Assembly: GCF_018613415.1 (NCBI RefSeq) | Contig: NZ_JAGGQG010000025.1 | Location: 1 to 64,000, forward strand | Origin: Bacillus sp. ISL-18 | GTDB taxonomy: Bacteria > Bacillota > Bacilli > Bacillales > Cytobacillaceae | DNA: 64,000 nucleotides | Direction of reading: 5' to 3' | Part shown: in pieces, positions 43,131 to 52,229 of the stretch | Position numbering within the stretch: the stretch's first letter is position 1 | Layout of the letters: each line of letters begins with the position of its first letter | Made by a program: the position numbers and the translations under genes | The notes under the pieces: model-generated | Told to the model about the DNA's origin: nothing | Databases searched by the model: none | Seen by the model: the letters and a program-made list of their open reading frames with translations, nothing else

Positions 43131-43565
43131 TAGAAAGGGGCTATTGGACAGAAACCTTTTACAAGCTCTCGAATTTGTCTTATAGACAGGATCTATCGGA
43201 CAAGGTTTCAGTTTTCAAATGAAAATTATCCTATAGCAGCTGACCTATTAGACAGAATCTCTTTGAAAATCATAAGTTTGTCCATTAGAAACGGCCTATT
43301 GGGAAAAATTCAATAACACCAACTCGATATTGTCTTATAGACAAGGACTAATGGACAAAATTTCAGTTTCCTTTTGAAAATTGTCCAATAGCAGCACCTC
43401 TATTAGACAAAAACTCTTTGAAAATCATGAAAGTGTCCAGTAGAAAGGGCCTATTGGACAAATTCCTTTTTACACCCCACGTTTTTGTCTTATAGACAAT
43501 GTCTATCGGACAAACCTTCAGTCTCCTTATAAAAATCGTCCAATAGAATGAGGTTATTGAGATTG
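43131..43565 (+). repeat. 155-bp tandem repeat array, about 2.8 units
   Basis: Units start at 43131, 43286 and 43441, exactly 155 bp apart, each beginning TAGAAA followed by GG(G/C)CTATTGG. Each holds several short palindromic cores: CTATTGGACA, TGTCTTATAGACA, CTATCGGACA and TGTCCAATAG in alternating orientation. The units differ by scattered substitutions and the third is truncated. No coding frame is maintained. The function is unknown. Confidence 0.85.
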
Positions 43566-43595
43566 ACTCCGAAAAAAGACCAGAAGTGATTTATA

Positions 43596-43636
43596 AACAA
43601 AAAAAGCAGATGGATCGTCATCCATCTGCTTTTTAT
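43596..43636 (-). terminator. terminator of the str operon after tuf
   Basis: On the minus strand AGCAGATGGA pairs with TCCATCTGCT around a short loop and is followed by seven T. It starts 8 bp after the tuf stop. Confidence 0.9.
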
Positions 43637-43643
43637 AGAGTGA

Positions 43644-44831
43644 TTACTCTTGAATTGTTGTGATTGAACCTGAACCAACTGTACGTCCGCCTTCACGAAT
43701 AGAGAACTTAGTTCCTTCTTCGATCGCAACTGGAGCGATTAGTTCAACAGTCATTTCGATATGGTCGCCAGGCATAACCATTTCAGTACCTTCTGGAAGA
43801 TTACAGATACCTGTAATATCAGAAGTACGGAAATAGAATTGTGGACGATAGTTTGTGAAGAATGGAGTATGACGTCCACCTTCTTCTTTTGATAATACGT
43901 AAACTTGTGCTTTAAACTTTGTATGTGGAGTGATTGATTTTGGCTTAGCCAAAACTTGTCCACGCTCGATTTCTTCACGAGCAACACCACGAAGAAGGGC
44001 ACCAATGTTGTCACCAGCTTCAGCAAAGTCAAGAAGCTTACGGAACATTTCTACACCTGTTACAGTAGTAGATTTAGGCTCTTCAGTGAAACCAACGATT
44101 TCAACTACGTCACCAACTTTAACTACACCACGCTCAACACGTCCTGTAGCAACTGTTCCACGACCAGTGATTGAGAATACGTCCTCAACTGGCATCATGA
44201 AAGGCTTGTCAGTGTCACGAGTTGGAGTTGGGATGAACTCGTCAACAGCAGCCATTAATTCAAGAACTTTTTCTTCCCAAGCAGCTTCGCCCTCAAGAGC
44301 TTTAAGAGCAGAACCTTTGATAACTGGAGTGTCATCGCCAGGGAAATCGTATTCTGTTAATAGGTCACGAATTTCCATTTCTACTAATTCAAGAAGCTCT
44401 TCGTCGTCAACCATATCACACTTGTTCATGAATACAACAAGGTAAGGTACGCCTACCTGACGAGAAAGAAGGATGTGCTCACGAGTTTGTGGCATTGGGC
44501 CGTCAGTTGCAGATACTACTAGGATACCGCCGTCCATTTGCGCAGCACCAGTGATCATGTTTTTAACATAGTCAGCGTGTCCTGGGCAGTCAACGTGTGC
44601 ATAGTGACGGTTATCAGTTTCATATTCAACGTGTGCAGTAGAGATTGTGATACCACGTTCTTTTTCTTCTGGTGCACCATCGATTTGATCGTATGCACGA
44701 GCTTCTGCTTTACCTGATTTAGCAAGAACAGAAGTGATTGCAGCTGTTAAAGTAGTTTTACCATGGTCAACGTGTCCGATTGTACCAATGTTAACGTGTG
44801 GCTTTGAACGGTCGAATTTAGCTTTTGCCAT
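43644..44831 (-). CDS. tuf: elongation factor Tu
   Basis: The 395-residue GTPase has G1 G-H-V-D-H-G-K-T-T (about 18-26), switch II D-C-P-G-H, N-K-C-D and domains 2 and 3. It delivers aminoacyl-tRNA to the ribosome. AGGAGGAT precedes the ATG. A 129-bp gap from fusA contains a separate promoter and a leader hairpin, so tuf is transcribed both with fusA and alone. Confidence 0.99.
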   Translation of the reverse strand: MAKAKFDRSKPHVNIGTIGHVDHGKTTLTAAITSVLAKSGKAEARAYDQIDGAPEEKERGITISTAHVEYETDNRHYAHVDCPGHADYVKNMITGAAQMDGGILVVSATDGPMPQTREHILLSRQVGVPYLVVFMNKCDMVDDEELLELVEMEIRDLLTEYDFPGDDTPVIKGSALKALEGEAAWEEKVLELMAAVDEFIPTPTRDTDKPFMMPVEDVFSITGRGTVATGRVERGVVKVGDVVEIVGFTEEPKSTTVTGVEMFRKLLDFAEAGDNIGALLRGVAREEIERGQVLAKPKSITPHTKFKAQVYVLSKEEGGRHTPFFTNYRPQFYFRTSDITGICNLPEGTEMVMPGDHIEMTVELIAPVAIEEGTKFSIREGGRTVGSGSITTIQE

Positions 44832-44878
44832 TTGGAAAATCCTCCTTTGGATTATAAGGTTTTAAGTATATTTTAAGT

Positions 44879-44916
44879 GGAAACTGTTAATATGGATTAG
44901 TCCATCAACAGTTTCC
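44879..44916 (-). other. tuf mRNA leader hairpin
   Basis: GGAAACTGTT and AACAGTTTCC form a perfect 10-bp stem with an inner GGACTAATCC palindrome. No T tract follows in the tuf direction, so it is more likely a stability or regulatory structure than a terminator. Confidence 0.6.
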
Positions 44917-44931
44917 GTTCTTACATAAGTA

Positions 44932-44960
44932 GTTATACTTTATATAAAGGTGAAAATCAA
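44932..44960 (-). promoter_or_regulatory. internal promoter of tuf
   Basis: TTGATT (44960-44955), 17 bp, TATAAC (44937-44932) on the minus strand, directly after the fusA stop codon. Confidence 0.65.
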
Positions 44961-47042
44961 TTATTCACCTTTATTTTTTTTGATGATTTCTTCAGAAATT
45001 GATTTTGGAACTTCTTCATAGTGATCAAAGTGCATAGAGAATACTCCACGACCTTGAGTACTTGAACGAAGTGCAGTTGCATAACCAAACATTTCAGAAA
45101 GTGGAACCATTGAACGAACTACTTGTGCATTACCACGAGCTTCCATACCTTCAACACGGCCACGACGAGCAGTAATTTGACCCATGATATCACCTAAGTA
45201 ATCTTCAGGGATTACAACTTCTACTCTCATAACAGGTTCAAGGATAACTGGCTGACACTTAGAAGCAGCATTTTTAAGCGCCATTGAGGCAGCAATTTTA
45301 AACGCCATTTCAGAGGAGTCAACATCATGGTAAGATCCATCGAATAATCTTGCTTTAATATCAACTAAAGGATAACCAGCAAGAACACCGCGATCTAGTG
45401 CATCTTCAAGACCAGCTTGTACAGCAGGGATGTATTCACGTGGAACGACACCACCGACGATACCGTTCACGAATTCAAATCCTTTACCTTCTTCATTAGG
45501 TCCGAATTCGATCCAAACGTGACCATATTGTCCACGACCACCAGATTGGCGGGCAAACTTACCTTCAACTTGTGCAGAAGCACGGAATGTTTCACGGTAA
45601 GCAACCTGTGGAGCACCTACGTTAGCTTCAACTTTGAACTCACGACGCATACGGTCAACGATGATGTCAAGGTGAAGTTCACCCATACCAGCAATGATGA
45701 CTTGTCCAGTTTCCTGGTCTGTATGTGCGCGGAAAGTTGGATCTTCTTCTTGAAGTTTTTGTAAAGCAGTTGTCATTTTGTCTTGGTCTGCTTTTGATTT
45801 TGGTTCAACAGAAAGTTGAATTACAGGCTCTGGGAATTGCATAGACTCTAAGATAACAAGGTTTTTCTCATCACATAGAGTATCACCAGTAGTTGTATCT
45901 TTTAGACCTACAGCTGCTGCAATATCACCCGCGAAAACCTTAGAGATTTCTTGACGGCTGTTTGCGTGCATTTGTAGAATACGTCCGATACGCTCACGCT
46001 TTCCTTTAGTTGAGTTCTGAACATATGATCCAGCCTCTAAAGTACCAGAGTAAACACGGAAGAACGTTAATTTACCAACATAAGGGTCTGTCATAACTTT
46101 GAACGCAAGAGCTGAGAATGGCTCTTCATCACTAGAGTGACGCTCAAGGACTTCTTCTTCATCATCAACTGCATGACCTTTAATAGCAGGTACATCTAGT
46201 GGAGATGGAAGATAATCGATAACTGCATCCAACATTAATTGAACACCTTTGTTTTTGAATGCCGATCCACAGATTACAGGATAGAATTCTACGTTAACAG
46301 TACCTTTACGAATAGCTGCTTTTAGCTCTTCTTTAGTGATTTCTTCACCGCCAAGGTATTTTTCCATTAACTCTTCATCTAATTCTGCAACTGCTTCGAT
46401 AAGCTTTTCACGGTATTCTTCAGCTTGAGCGCGGTATTCTTCTGGAATCTCACGAACTTCAATATCAGTTCCTAAGTCGTTTCCGTAGAATACAGCATTC
46501 ATTTCTACAAGGTCAATGATTGCTTCAAACTGATCTTCAGCACCGATAGGTAACTGAATCGCATGCGCATTCGCCTGCAAACGGTCGTGGATTGTCCCTA
46601 CAGAATATAGGAAGTCAGCTCCGATTTTGTCCATTTTGTTTACGAATACGACACGTGGTACACCGTAAGTTGTTGCTTGACGCCATACTGTTTCAGTTTG
46701 TGGCTCAACACCAGATTGTGCATCTAGTACTGCTACTGCACCATCTAGTACACGTAGGGAACGTTCAACTTCAACTGTGAAGTCTACGTGTCCTGGTGTG
46801 TCAATGATATTTACGCGGTGACCTTTCCAAGATGCAGTTGTTGCTGCAGATGTGATAGTGATACCGCGTTCTTGTTCCTGCTCCATCCAGTCCATCTGAG
46901 AAGCACCTTCATGTGTTTCACCAATCTTATGAATACGACCAGTGTAGTAAAGGACACGCTCAGTGGTAGTCGTCTTACCGGCATCAATGTGTGCCATGAT
47001 ACCGATATTACGAGTATTTTCTAAGGAGAACTCTCTTGCCAT
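44961..47042 (-). CDS. fusA: elongation factor G
   Basis: The 693-residue translocase has G1 A-H-I-D-A-G-K-T-T (about 17-25), D-T-P-G-H-V-D, N-K-M-D and domains II-V. It drives tRNA-mRNA translocation and, with RRF, ribosome recycling. AAGGAGAAAG precedes the ATG. It follows rpsG by 48 bp in the str operon. Confidence 0.99.
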   Translation of the reverse strand: MAREFSLENTRNIGIMAHIDAGKTTTTERVLYYTGRIHKIGETHEGASQMDWMEQEQERGITITSAATTASWKGHRVNIIDTPGHVDFTVEVERSLRVLDGAVAVLDAQSGVEPQTETVWRQATTYGVPRVVFVNKMDKIGADFLYSVGTIHDRLQANAHAIQLPIGAEDQFEAIIDLVEMNAVFYGNDLGTDIEVREIPEEYRAQAEEYREKLIEAVAELDEELMEKYLGGEEITKEELKAAIRKGTVNVEFYPVICGSAFKNKGVQLMLDAVIDYLPSPLDVPAIKGHAVDDEEEVLERHSSDEEPFSALAFKVMTDPYVGKLTFFRVYSGTLEAGSYVQNSTKGKRERIGRILQMHANSRQEISKVFAGDIAAAVGLKDTTTGDTLCDEKNLVILESMQFPEPVIQLSVEPKSKADQDKMTTALQKLQEEDPTFRAHTDQETGQVIIAGMGELHLDIIVDRMRREFKVEANVGAPQVAYRETFRASAQVEGKFARQSGGRGQYGHVWIEFGPNEEGKGFEFVNGIVGGVVPREYIPAVQAGLEDALDRGVLAGYPLVDIKARLFDGSYHDVDSSEMAFKIAASMALKNAASKCQPVILEPVMRVEVVIPEDYLGDIMGQITARRGRVEGMEARGNAQVVRSMVPLSEMFGYATALRSSTQGRGVFSMHFDHYEEVPKSISEEIIKKNKGE

Positions 47043-47090
47043 TGGGTCTTTCTCCTTCCTAGTATGAAAGTTTTTATATTGAAGGTTAAA

Positions 47091-47561
47091 TTACCAACGA
47101 TAGTGAGCAAACGCTTTGTTTGCTTCTGCCATTTTGTGTGTATCTTCACGCTTCTTAACAGATGCGCCAGAGTTGTTAGCTGCATCCATGATTTCGTTAG
47201 CTAAACGCTCTTCCATTGTTTTTTCACCGCGAAGACGCGCATAGTTCACTAACCAGCGAAGACCTAAAGTTGTACGACGATCAGGGCGCACCTCAACTGG
47301 TACTTGGTAGTTTGCACCACCTACACGACGAGCTCTAACTTCAAGAACAGGCATGATATTTTTCATTGCTGCTTCGAAAGTCTCCATCGGCTCTTTGCCA
47401 GTACGTTCACGAATTGTATCGAACGCAGAATAAAGAATTTCTTGAGATTTACCTCTTTTACCATCGATCATCATTTTGTTGATTAGACGAGTAACTAATT
47501 TAGAATTATAAAGTGGATCAGGTAACACGTCTCTTTTTGCTACAGGACCTTTACGTGGCAT
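47091..47561 (-). CDS. rpsG: 30S ribosomal protein S7
   Basis: The 156-residue protein opens M-P-R-K-G-P-V-A-K-R-D-V-L-P-D-P and ends K-A-F-A-H-Y-R-W. S7 organises the 30S head. ATG 47561 after GGAGGAAAC is used; the frame from 47579 adds six residues. It follows rpsL by 43 bp. Confidence 0.98.
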   Translation of the reverse strand: MPRKGPVAKRDVLPDPLYNSKLVTRLINKMMIDGKRGKSQEILYSAFDTIRERTGKEPMETFEAAMKNIMPVLEVRARRVGGANYQVPVEVRPDRRTTLGLRWLVNYARLRGEKTMEERLANEIMDAANNSGASVKKREDTHKMAEANKAFAHYRW

Positions 47562-47604
47562 TTTGTTTCCTCCTTTCAAAGAAGCTTCTATTTATTGTGT
47601 GTTT

Positions 47605-48027
47605 TTATTTCTTAGCTGCTTTTGGTCTCTTAGTACCATATTTAGAACGGCCTTGCATACGGTTGTTTACTCCAGCTGTATCAAGCGCTCCACGTACGAT
47701 GTGATAACGTACCCCCGGTAAGTCCTTTACACGTCCTCCACGGATAAGAACAACACTGTGCTCTTGAAGGTTATGGCCGATACCAGGAATGTAAGCTGTC
47801 ACCTCGATACCATTTGTCAAACGTACACGTGCATATTTACGTAACGCTGAGTTTGGTTTCTTTGGAGTCATTGTACCAACACGAGTACATACTCCGCGTT
47901 TTTGTGGTGAAGATACATTTGTTTGAGATTTCTTAAAGCTGTTGTAACCTTTGTTAAGTGCTGGTGATTTTGACTTTTCCTCTTTAGATTGACGAGGTTT
48001 GCGCACTAATTGGTTAATAGTAGGCAT
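47605..48027 (-). CDS. rpsL: 30S ribosomal protein S12
   Basis: The 140-residue protein opens M-P-T-I-N-Q-L-V-R-K-P-R and contains the decoding loop M-T-P-K-K-P-N-S-A-L-R-K with the wild-type Lys at the streptomycin position. ATG 48027 after GGGAGGAAAA is chosen over the longer frame from 48093. It follows rplGB by 102 bp. Confidence 0.98.
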   Translation of the reverse strand: MPTINQLVRKPRQSKEEKSKSPALNKGYNSFKKSQTNVSSPQKRGVCTRVGTMTPKKPNSALRKYARVRLTNGIEVTAYIPGIGHNLQEHSVVLIRGGRVKDLPGVRYHIVRGALDTAGVNNRMQGRSKYGTKRPKAAKK

Positions 48028-48129
48028 GATTTTTCCTCCCTTCGTTATTTGTAAGCCCACACATCCAGGTGGTTCATTTTTTTGCAAAAACAAAGTTTTT
48101 GCAGATTACTCTATCTACAAAAACAGTTT

Positions 48130-48378
48130 TTAACGGATAATAGCGACAGTTGCTGCACCGACTTCAATTCCAGATGCTTTACCGAGGTTTTTCATCGAGT
48201 CTACATACTGGATTGGGATCTTCATCAAGAGTGCTTCTTCAACGACTTTTGCTGTTAACTTTGGTTCAGCGTCGTTTGCAACGAGAATCTCTTGTACAGT
48301 TCCTTCTTTCAGTGCTCTCACTGCTTGTTTTGTACCAATAACAATCTTGTGTGCTTTTAATACTTTTTCATAAGACAT
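48130..48378 (-). CDS. rplGB: L7Ae-family K-turn RNA-binding protein (YbxF, RplGB)
   Basis: The 82-residue protein has the L7Ae/L30e fold and K-turn-binding pattern (G-T-K-Q-A-V-R-A-L-K, V-A-N-D-A-E-P). In Bacillus it associates with ribosomes and binds kink-turns. TGGAGGATAT precedes the ATG. It is the first gene of the str operon here, downstream of a near-consensus promoter. Confidence 0.93.
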   Translation of the reverse strand: MSYEKVLKAHKIVIGTKQAVRALKEGTVQEILVANDAEPKLTAKVVEEALLMKIPIQYVDSMKNLGKASGIEVGAATVAIIR

Positions 48379-48423
48379 AGAGTATATCCTCCAAAGTATC
48401 CGTTGAATAGGAGCACCTTTGAT

Positions 48424-48452
48424 ATAATATCATCTTACCAAAAAGATGTCAA
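48424..48452 (-). promoter_or_regulatory. promoter of the str operon (rplGB-rpsL-rpsG-fusA)
   Basis: TTGACA (48452-48447), 17 bp, TATTAT (48429-48424) on the minus strand, 46 bp before rplGB. Confidence 0.8.
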
Positions 48453-48505
48453 CAAATGTTTCGTAAATTTTATTCAAAGTACTCAATGGTAATAATTTCA
48501 TAAAT

Positions 48506-48532
48506 GTGGTACCTGCATTTTGCAGGTACCAC
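48506..48532 (-). terminator. perfect hairpin after rpoC
   Basis: GTGGTACCTGC and GCAGGTACCAC form a perfect 11-bp stem around a 5-base loop, 7 bp after the rpoC stop. The following ATTTATG has only a short T tract, so it may act as a weak terminator or a 3' end protector. Confidence 0.5.
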
Positions 48533-48539
48533 AGCTTAT

Positions 48540-51500
48540 TTAATCAATTGCAACAGTTTCTTCAGAGGTTGTATCGCGAAGGACTGGCTCTGCCTTACGA
48601 TAACGCTGCATTCCTGTTCCAGCAGGAACAAGTTTACCGATGATTACATTTTCTTTCAAGCCGAGTAACTCATCACGTTTTCCTTTGATTGCAGCATCAG
48701 TAAGAACTCTTGTTGTTTCTTGGAATGATGCAGCTGACAAGAATGAATCTGTTTCAAGTGATGCTTTGGTAATACCAAGTAAGACTGGACGTCCAGTAGC
48801 AGGCAATTTACCTTCAAGCAAAGCCTTCTCGTTTGCATCAGTAAACTGATGGATATCAAGAAGTGTACCTGGAAGTACATCTGTTTCCCCTGCATCGCCA
48901 ACGCGGATTTTACGCAGCATTTGACGAACCATTACTTCAACGTGTTTATCGCCAATTTCAACCCCTTGCATACGGTAAACCTTTTGTACCTCACGCAATA
49001 GGTATTCTTGAACAGATGTAACGTCTTTTACTTTAATTAATTCTTTCGGATCAATCGAACCTTCTGTTAGTTCTTGACCACGATCAACATGATCATTAAT
49101 TGCTACCTTTAAGCGGGCTGTATATGGAGCATTATAGGTACGAGATTCCACTTCACCTTGAACCACGATTTCATGCTGGCGGTCACGGCCTTCATTAATA
49201 CCTACAATAACACCCTCAATTTCAGAGATGACCGCTTGACCTTTAGGGTTACGCGCTTCAAAAATCTCTTGGATACGCGGTAAACCTTGGGTAATATCAT
49301 CTCCGGCAACCCCACCGGTATGGAATGTACGCATGGTTAACTGTGTTCCTGGCTCACCGATGGATTGGGCAGCGATAATACCAACTGCTTCACCCACTTC
49401 AACTTCTTGACCAGTTGCCAAGTTGCGGCCATAACACTTCTTACATACACCATGACGAGTATTACATGTAAAGGCAGATCTAATTTTTACTTCTTCAATT
49501 CCTGCATTAACGATCACTTCTGCTAAATCCTCAGTAATTAAGCCATTTTCAGGTACAATAACTTCATTTGTCTCTGGATGTCTAATTGGTGTACGAGCGT
49601 AACGGCCAATTAAACGTTCATCCAAACCTTCGATGATTTCTGTACCGTCTTTTAAAGCACTGATTAGGAAGCCGCGGTCCGTTCCGCAATCGTCCTCACG
49701 AACAATGACGTCCTGGGCTACGTCAACTAAACGACGAGTTAAGTAACCTGAGTCAGCTGTTTTAAGGGCTGTATCGGCAAGACCTTTACGGGCACCGTGA
49801 GTCGAGATAAAGTACTCTAATACGGTTAATCCTTCACGGAAACTTGATTTAATTGGTAATTCGATGATACGTCCAGCCGGGTTGGCCATCAGACCACGCA
49901 TACCAGCAAGCTGTGTAAAGTTAGAGGCATTACCACGGGCACCGGAATCACTCATCATAAAGATCGGATTCGATTTATTCAAGGACTTCATCAGTTTACC
50001 TTGAATGGTATCTTTCGCAGCACTCCAGATTGCAATAACACGATCGTAACGCTCATCTTCAGTAATTAGACCACGTCTGAATTGCTTCATTACGTTATCT
50101 ACTTTTTCTTGAGCTTCATGAAGAATTTGCGGTTTTTCAGGAAGTACGACAATATCAGCCACACCAACGGTTAAACCGGCTTTAGTTGAATGCTTAAAGC
50201 CTAGATCCTTCATGCGGTCAAGCATTTTAGAAGTTTCGGTAATTTTGAATCGCTTAAAGACCTCAGCAATGATATTTCCAAGAATTTTCTTTTTAAATGG
50301 ATCAATCAAAGGCATTTCTTTAATTCTAGCTTTTACGTCTTCACCTTTTTCAATAAAATACTTGGCAGGTGTTTCGACTTCTAGATTATGTCTTGTTGGT
50401 TCATTGATATACGGGAATGACTTCGGAAGAATTTCATTAAAAATAAGTTTACCAACCGTTGTCATTAATAATTTATTATTTTGTTCTTCTGTAAAGGTTT
50501 CATTGCCTAATGAACCAGCATGAACAGCGACACGTGTATGGAAGTGTACATAGCCGTTTTGGTAGGCAAGGATTGCTTCACTAGTGTCTTTAAAGACCAT
50601 ACCTTCACCAATCGTGCCTTCACGCTCTAAGGTTAAGTAATAGTTACCTAATACCATGTCCTGAGAAGGAGTAACAACTGGCTTACCATCTTTAGGGTTC
50701 AAGATATTTTGAGCCGCTAGCATCAACAGACGAGCCTCTGCTTGAGCTTCAGATGATAATGGTACGTGAACAGCCATTTGGTCACCGTCAAAGTCCGCGT
50801 TGTATGCTGTACATACAAGTGGATGAAGGCGAATCGCCCGTCCTTCAACTAGTGTTGGTTCAAATGCCTGAATACCCAATCTATGAAGTGTAGGGGCACG
50901 GTTTAACAGAACTGGATGCTCCTTAATAACATCTTCAAGTACATCCCAAACATCCGGAGATACACGTTCGATTTTACGTTTTGCCGATTTAATGTTGTGT
51001 GCCAATCCTTTTTCAACTAGCTCTTTCATCACAAATGGCTTGAATAATTCAAGAGCCATTTCCTTCGGAAGACCGCATTGATACATTTTTAGGTTTGGAC
51101 CAACAACGATAACGGACCGGCCTGAATAGTCAACACGTTTACCAAGTAAGTTTTGACGGAAACGTCCTTGTTTACCTTTAAGCATATGAGAAAGAGATTT
51201 TAACGGACGGTTACCAGGACCTGTAACAGGTCTGCCGCGACGGCCGTTATCGATTAAGGCATCGACTGCTTCTTGAAGCATACGCTTTTCGTTTTGAACA
51301 ATAATGCTTGGAGCACCAAGATCTAATAAACGCTTTAATCGGTTATTTCGGTTGATAACACGGCGATAAAGATCGTTTAGGTCAGATGTTGCAAAACGTC
51401 CGCCATCCAATTGTACCATCGGACGAAGTTCCGGCGGAATAACTGGAAGTACATCAAGAATCATCCATGATGGCTCATTACCAGAGTTACGGAAGGCTTC

Positions 51501-52139
51501 CAACACTTCAAGACGCTTAATCGCGCGTGTACGGCGCTGGCCTTGTGCGGTCTTAAGTTCTTCCTTTAGGATGTCTACTTCTTTATTTAAATCAATATCA
51601 GAAAGAAGCTTTTTAATCGCTTCTGCGCCCATGGCAGCTTGGAATTTACTTCCATACTTTTCACGATAGGCACGATATTCTTTTTCAGATAAAAGGTGCT
51701 TTTTATCAAGTGGAGTATCACCTGATTCTGTCACGACATATGAAGCAAAGTAGATAACTTCTTCTAAAGCACGAGGGGACATGTCTAACACAAGACCCAT
51801 TCGGCTTGGAATACCTTTAAAGTACCAAATATGTGAGACAGGTGCAGCTAATTCAATATGACCCATACGTTCGCGACGTACTTTTGCACGTGTTACTTCA
51901 ACACCACAACGGTCACAAACAACGCCCTTGTAACGGACACGCTTATATTTTCCGCAATGACATTCCCAGTCCTTCGTTGGACCAAAGATTCGCTCACAGA
52001 ATAAGCCGTCTTTCTCAGGTTTTAACGTACGATAGTTAATGGTTTCTGGCTTTTTCACTTCTCCGAATGACCATGAACGGATCTTATCCGGTGAAGCAAG
52101 ACCAATTTTCATATACTCAAAATTATTAACGTCAAGCAA
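48540..52139 (-). CDS. rpoC: RNA polymerase beta-prime subunit
   Basis: The 1199-residue subunit has the N-terminal zinc finger (C-x-C...C-x2-C, about 60-78), the catalytic N-A-D-F-D-G-D motif near residue 450, the bridge helix and trigger loop, and a second Cys cluster (C-N-T-R-H-G-V-C-K-K-C, about 891-901). GGGAGGTAGG precedes the ATG. It follows rpoB by 90 bp, with a GAAGCGCAC hairpin in the gap. Confidence 0.99.
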   Translation of the reverse strand: MLDVNNFEYMKIGLASPDKIRSWSFGEVKKPETINYRTLKPEKDGLFCERIFGPTKDWECHCGKYKRVRYKGVVCDRCGVEVTRAKVRRERMGHIELAAPVSHIWYFKGIPSRMGLVLDMSPRALEEVIYFASYVVTESGDTPLDKKHLLSEKEYRAYREKYGSKFQAAMGAEAIKKLLSDIDLNKEVDILKEELKTAQGQRRTRAIKRLEVLEAFRNSGNEPSWMILDVLPVIPPELRPMVQLDGGRFATSDLNDLYRRVINRNNRLKRLLDLGAPSIIVQNEKRMLQEAVDALIDNGRRGRPVTGPGNRPLKSLSHMLKGKQGRFRQNLLGKRVDYSGRSVIVVGPNLKMYQCGLPKEMALELFKPFVMKELVEKGLAHNIKSAKRKIERVSPDVWDVLEDVIKEHPVLLNRAPTLHRLGIQAFEPTLVEGRAIRLHPLVCTAYNADFDGDQMAVHVPLSSEAQAEARLLMLAAQNILNPKDGKPVVTPSQDMVLGNYYLTLEREGTIGEGMVFKDTSEAILAYQNGYVHFHTRVAVHAGSLGNETFTEEQNNKLLMTTVGKLIFNEILPKSFPYINEPTRHNLEVETPAKYFIEKGEDVKARIKEMPLIDPFKKKILGNIIAEVFKRFKITETSKMLDRMKDLGFKHSTKAGLTVGVADIVVLPEKPQILHEAQEKVDNVMKQFRRGLITEDERYDRVIAIWSAAKDTIQGKLMKSLNKSNPIFMMSDSGARGNASNFTQLAGMRGLMANPAGRIIELPIKSSFREGLTVLEYFISTHGARKGLADTALKTADSGYLTRRLVDVAQDVIVREDDCGTDRGFLISALKDGTEIIEGLDERLIGRYARTPIRHPETNEVIVPENGLITEDLAEVIVNAGIEEVKIRSAFTCNTRHGVCKKCYGRNLATGQEVEVGEAVGIIAAQSIGEPGTQLTMRTFHTGGVAGDDITQGLPRIQEIFEARNPKGQAVISEIEGVIVGINEGRDRQHEIVVQGEVESRTYNAPYTARLKVAINDHVDRGQELTEGSIDPKELIKVKDVTSVQEYLLREVQKVYRMQGVEIGDKHVEVMVRQMLRKIRVGDAGETDVLPGTLLDIHQFTDANEKALLEGKLPATGRPVLLGITKASLETDSFLSAASFQETTRVLTDAAIKGKRDELLGLKENVIIGKLVPAGTGMQRYRKAEPVLRDTTSEETVAID

Positions 52140-52189
52140 GGGGCCTACCTCCCTTTCGATATCCAGGTTCTACCCTTATTAGAAAAGCA

Positions 52190-52218
52190 GAAGCGCACAC
52201 ACATGTTGCGTGCGCTTC
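52190..52218 (-). other. hairpin in the rpoB-rpoC gap
   Basis: GAAGCGCAC and GTGCGCTTC form a perfect 9-bp stem with an 11-base loop. No T tract follows. It may be an RNA processing or stability element. Confidence 0.5.
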
Positions 52219-52229
52219 AGCTCGAGAAA

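Larger units (their letters stand above)
42722..43643. other. largest gene-free gap, between rpsJ and tuf
   Basis: About 920 bases hold the S10 operon leader with an imperfect GC-rich hairpin (about 42780-42812, CACAC facing GTGTG), the S10 promoter (42856-42884), an A/T-rich spacer, a 155-bp tandem repeat (43131-43565) and the tuf terminator. No protein-coding frame is convincing. Confidence 0.7.

Noticed and set aside
43131..43565. CRISPR array
   Set aside because: The repeat unit is 155 bp with no short constant repeat alternating with unique spacers, and no cas genes are nearby.
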